16,640 nucleotides of DNA from an uncultured Corynebacterium sp. (GTDB taxonomy: Bacteria > Actinomycetota > Actinomycetes > Mycobacteriales > Mycobacteriaceae): assembly GCF_946221155.1 (NCBI RefSeq), contig NZ_CAMIAN010000042.1, positions 1-16,640 of the forward strand. The letters run 5' to 3'. Numbering within the stretch: position 1 is the first letter of the stretch; every line of letters starts with the position of its first letter. Position numbers and translations under genes: made by a program. Under the pieces are notes generated by a model. The model had not been told where the DNA came from. It ran no database searches and worked only from the letters and a program-made list of their open reading frames with translations. Positions 14,920-16,640 of the stretch are shown piece by piece.

Positions 14920-15708
14920 ATGGCTTCTACTGATAATTCCCGTGCCCTTACCCTGCTTCCCGCTGTCGATGTAGCCGACGGTCAGGCCGTCCGCCTCGTA
15001 CAGGGCGCGGCGGGTACGGAAACCAGCTACGGAGCACCAATTGAGGCCGCCCTGGCCTGGCAGAACGCGGGCGCAGAATGGATCCACTTGGTAGATCTCG
15101 ACGCGGCATTTGGCAGGGGCAGCAATTTCGAACTGCTGAAAGAGGTCACCGGTCAGCTGGACGTGAAGGTGGAGCTGTCCGGCGGCATCCGAGACGACGA
15201 GTCGCTGGAGCGCGCCCTGTCCACCGGCTGCCGCCGCGTGAACATCGGCACCGCTGCGCTGGAGGACCCTGAGTGGTGCGAGTCCGTCATTTCCCGCTAC
15301 GGCGACAAGGTCGCCATCGGCTTGGATACCCGCGAGGTCGACGGCGAATGGCGCCTGCGCGGCCGCGGCTGGACCTCCGACGGCGGCGAGCTGTGGGAGG
15401 TACTGGAGCGCCTGGATTCCCAGGGCGTTTCCCGTCTCGTAGTCACCGACGTCAGCCGCGACGGCATGCTGAACGGCCCAAACATTGACTTGCTGCGTGA
15501 GGTAGCGGCGGCCACCGACGCGCCGGTTGTGGCCTCCGGCGGAATCTCCAGCCTGGACGACATCCGTGCATTGGCGGCCGTGGTACACGAGGGCGTGGAC
15601 TCTGCGATCGTGGGTAAGGCACTGTACGCAGGTAAGTTCACCCTGGAGGAGGCTCTTGAAGCGGCCCAGGAAGCGGCACAGGAAGTGGCAAGGGGGAGCG
15701 ACAGCTAA
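14920..15708 (+). CDS. hisA: ProFAR isomerase HisA, PriA-like
   Basis: A (beta/alpha)8-barrel enzyme that isomerises ProFAR to PRFAR in histidine synthesis. In many actinobacteria the homologue PriA also performs the TrpF reaction of tryptophan synthesis. The protein has 262 residues. The catalytic aspartates are Asp17 in LPAVDVADG and Asp177 in VVTDVSRDGM. Arg25 (AVRLVQG) and Arg149 with Trp151 (RGRGWTSDGG) match the residues that serve the second substrate in M. tuberculosis PriA (Arg19, Arg143, Trp145, from memory). HLVDLDAAFGRGSN, VELSGGIRDDESL and ASGGISSLDDIRAL are highly conserved with mycobacteria. The ATG at 14920 lacks an SD and has its own -10 candidate. impA starts inside the stop (TAATG). 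Confidence 0.97.
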   Translation: MASTDNSRALTLLPAVDVADGQAVRLVQGAAGTETSYGAPIEAALAWQNAGAEWIHLVDLDAAFGRGSNFELLKEVTGQLDVKVELSGGIRDDESLERALSTGCRRVNIGTAALEDPEWCESVISRYGDKVAIGLDTREVDGEWRLRGRGWTSDGGELWEVLERLDSQGVSRLVVTDVSRDGMLNGPNIDLLREVAAATDAPVVASGGISSLDDIRALAAVVHEGVDSAIVGKALYAGKFTLEEALEAAQEAAQEVARGSDS

Positions 15709-16640
15709 TGACCGCCTTCCACGGACTGTCCCCGGAGGAATTGGATACGCGCTCTCTGCTGGCTATCGCCGAAGCGGCGGTGGACGAGGCCGAGACGACT
15801 TTTACTGCCGCCGTCGGCGCGGAGCCGGAGGTCATCAAGTCTCCTGGCGACTTCGCTACCGAGGCGGACCTGAGCGTCGAGCGCCAGCTGCGCACGCTGC
15901 TGACGCAATACACCGGCCTGCCCGTGCACGGCGAGGAGTTCGGCACGGTGCGCCCCGGTGAGATCCCGGGGGAGAACATCACCGAGCCGAACCCCAGCGA
16001 CGCGATGGCGGACGGCCTGGACGGCCCGCGACGCAAGTCGCTCGAAGCCGGGGACCAGGAACTGCCGGAGACCTTCTGGGTGGTCGACCCCATCGACGGC
16101 ACCGCTAACTACGCGGTGGGTAACCCCTTTGCCTGCATCTTGGTTTCCTTGGTGCACCAGGGGCAGACCATGGTCTCCGTCACCGAGATGCCGCTGCTGG
16201 GCAAGCGCATCACCGCCCGCCGTGGCGAGGGGCTGCTGGTGGACGGGCACCCCGCCCGCGCCATGCCGCCATCGGATCCGGGAGTGACGCAGATCAGCTT
16301 CGGCTCCATCCTGTCGCAACGCCGCGGCAACCTGCCTATTTCCTATCGACAGGACATGCTGAACGAGATTGGAAAGTCCTACCCGCGCATGCGCGTCACC
16401 GGTTCGGTGGGCATCGACCTGGCATTCACCGCCGCCGGCGTGTTCGGCGGTACGGTCACCTTCAGCCCGAACCTGTGGGACAACGCGGCGGGCATCCTCG
16501 CCGTGGAGGAAAACGGCGGCATTGCCACCGACTTTGCGGGCAACCCGTGGCGCCCGGGGGTGTCCGGACTGGTCGCAGGTGAGCCGGAGGTGCACGCTAC
16601 CCTCCTGCAGCACATTCAGGCTGTGCCGATCGGCACAGCC
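15708..16640 (+). CDS. impA: Inositol monophosphatase-family phosphatase ImpA, 3' end beyond window
   Basis: A magnesium-dependent phosphatase of the inositol monophosphatase family, in the place of mycobacterial impA (Rv1604) between hisA and hisF. Possible substrates are inositol phosphate or histidinol phosphate; the sequence does not decide. 311 codons are visible with no stop. Metal-binding motifs are HGEEFG (Glu76/Glu77), DPIDGT (Asp127, Asp130) and WDNAAG (Asp258). Compared with the mycobacterial protein, about 30 extra residues lie between HGEEFG and DPIDGT (about 82-120, Pro/Asp/Glu-rich). Conservation with mycobacterial ImpA reaches GEPEVHATLLQHI, so the true C-terminus is probably only a few codons past the right edge. 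The ATG overlaps the hisA stop by one base, showing translational coupling. Confidence 0.96.
   Translation, partial: MTAFHGLSPEELDTRSLLAIAEAAVDEAETTFTAAVGAEPEVIKSPGDFATEADLSVERQLRTLLTQYTGLPVHGEEFGTVRPGEIPGENITEPNPSDAMADGLDGPRRKSLEAGDQELPETFWVVDPIDGTANYAVGNPFACILVSLVHQGQTMVSVTEMPLLGKRITARRGEGLLVDGHPARAMPPSDPGVTQISFGSILSQRRGNLPISYRQDMLNEIGKSYPRMRVTGSVGIDLAFTAAGVFGGTVTFSPNLWDNAAGILAVEENGGIATDFAGNPWRPGVSGLVAGEPEVHATLLQHIQAVPIGTA
16619..16640. repeat. Perfect 22-bp palindrome at the 3' end of impA
   Basis: GGCTGTGCC, loop GATC, GGCACAGCC: a 9-bp GC-rich stem with a four-base loop, and also a full palindrome because the loop is self-complementary. It lies in impA codons at the right edge. The form suits an intrinsic terminator stem or a dimeric protein site, but the bases that would tell (a T-run after it) are outside the window. 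Confidence 0.85.

Overview
The window is a GC-rich stretch of a chromosome from the Corynebacteriales, most likely a Corynebacterium. The evidence is the gene content and order (glgX, treY, nadA-nadC, hisD-hisC-hisB-MFS-hisH-hisA-impA), the PriA-like HisA, the frequent GTG starts and the TANNNT -10 elements placed 6-7 nt before ATG codons that lack a Shine-Dalgarno (SD) sequence. I cannot assign a species. The same genes occur in the same order, but far more spread out, in Mycobacterium tuberculosis (treX/treY about Rv1564c-Rv1563c, the DUF2567 gene Rv1591, nadA/nadC Rv1594/Rv1596, hisD to impA Rv1599-Rv1604; recalled, not searched).

Layout. Positions 1-5086 (minus strand) read as one probable transcription unit: a TetR-type regulator, glgX (glycogen debranching), a PH-like/BRCT protein of unknown function, and treY (maltooligosyl trehalose synthase, cut by the left edge). 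This unit would turn glycogen-type glucan into trehalose; treZ would be expected just outside the window. Positions 5130-6198 (plus) hold a small lipoprotein and a four-helix DUF2567-type membrane protein. Positions 6301-8252 hold nadA and nadC, the last two steps to nicotinate mononucleotide, with no nadB between them. Positions 8266-9510 (minus) hold a helical, TPR-like protein of unknown function that converges on nadC and diverges from hisD. Positions 9604-16640 (plus) hold the histidine cluster hisD-hisC-hisB, an MFS transporter, hisH-hisA and impA (cut by the right edge). hisB/MFS and hisA/impA overlap by one base; hisA probably also has its own promoter.

No tRNA, rRNA, insertion sequence, phage gene or CRISPR array was found, and no gene-free stretch exceeds 300 bases. 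The longest gaps are about 100 bases (before nadA), 93 bases (TPR-like gene to hisD), 69 bases (hisH-hisA) and 65 bases (hisC-hisB); each is annotated below.

This is conserved metabolic core, and I see no clear undescribed multi-gene system. The most interesting signals are regulatory or architectural: four 10-bp tandem repeats before hisD, a set of apparently leaderless promoters, a short repeat plus inverted repeat before nadA, a stand-alone BRCT protein inside the trehalose cluster, strong use of TAG stops, and a perfect 22-bp palindrome at the 3' end of impA.
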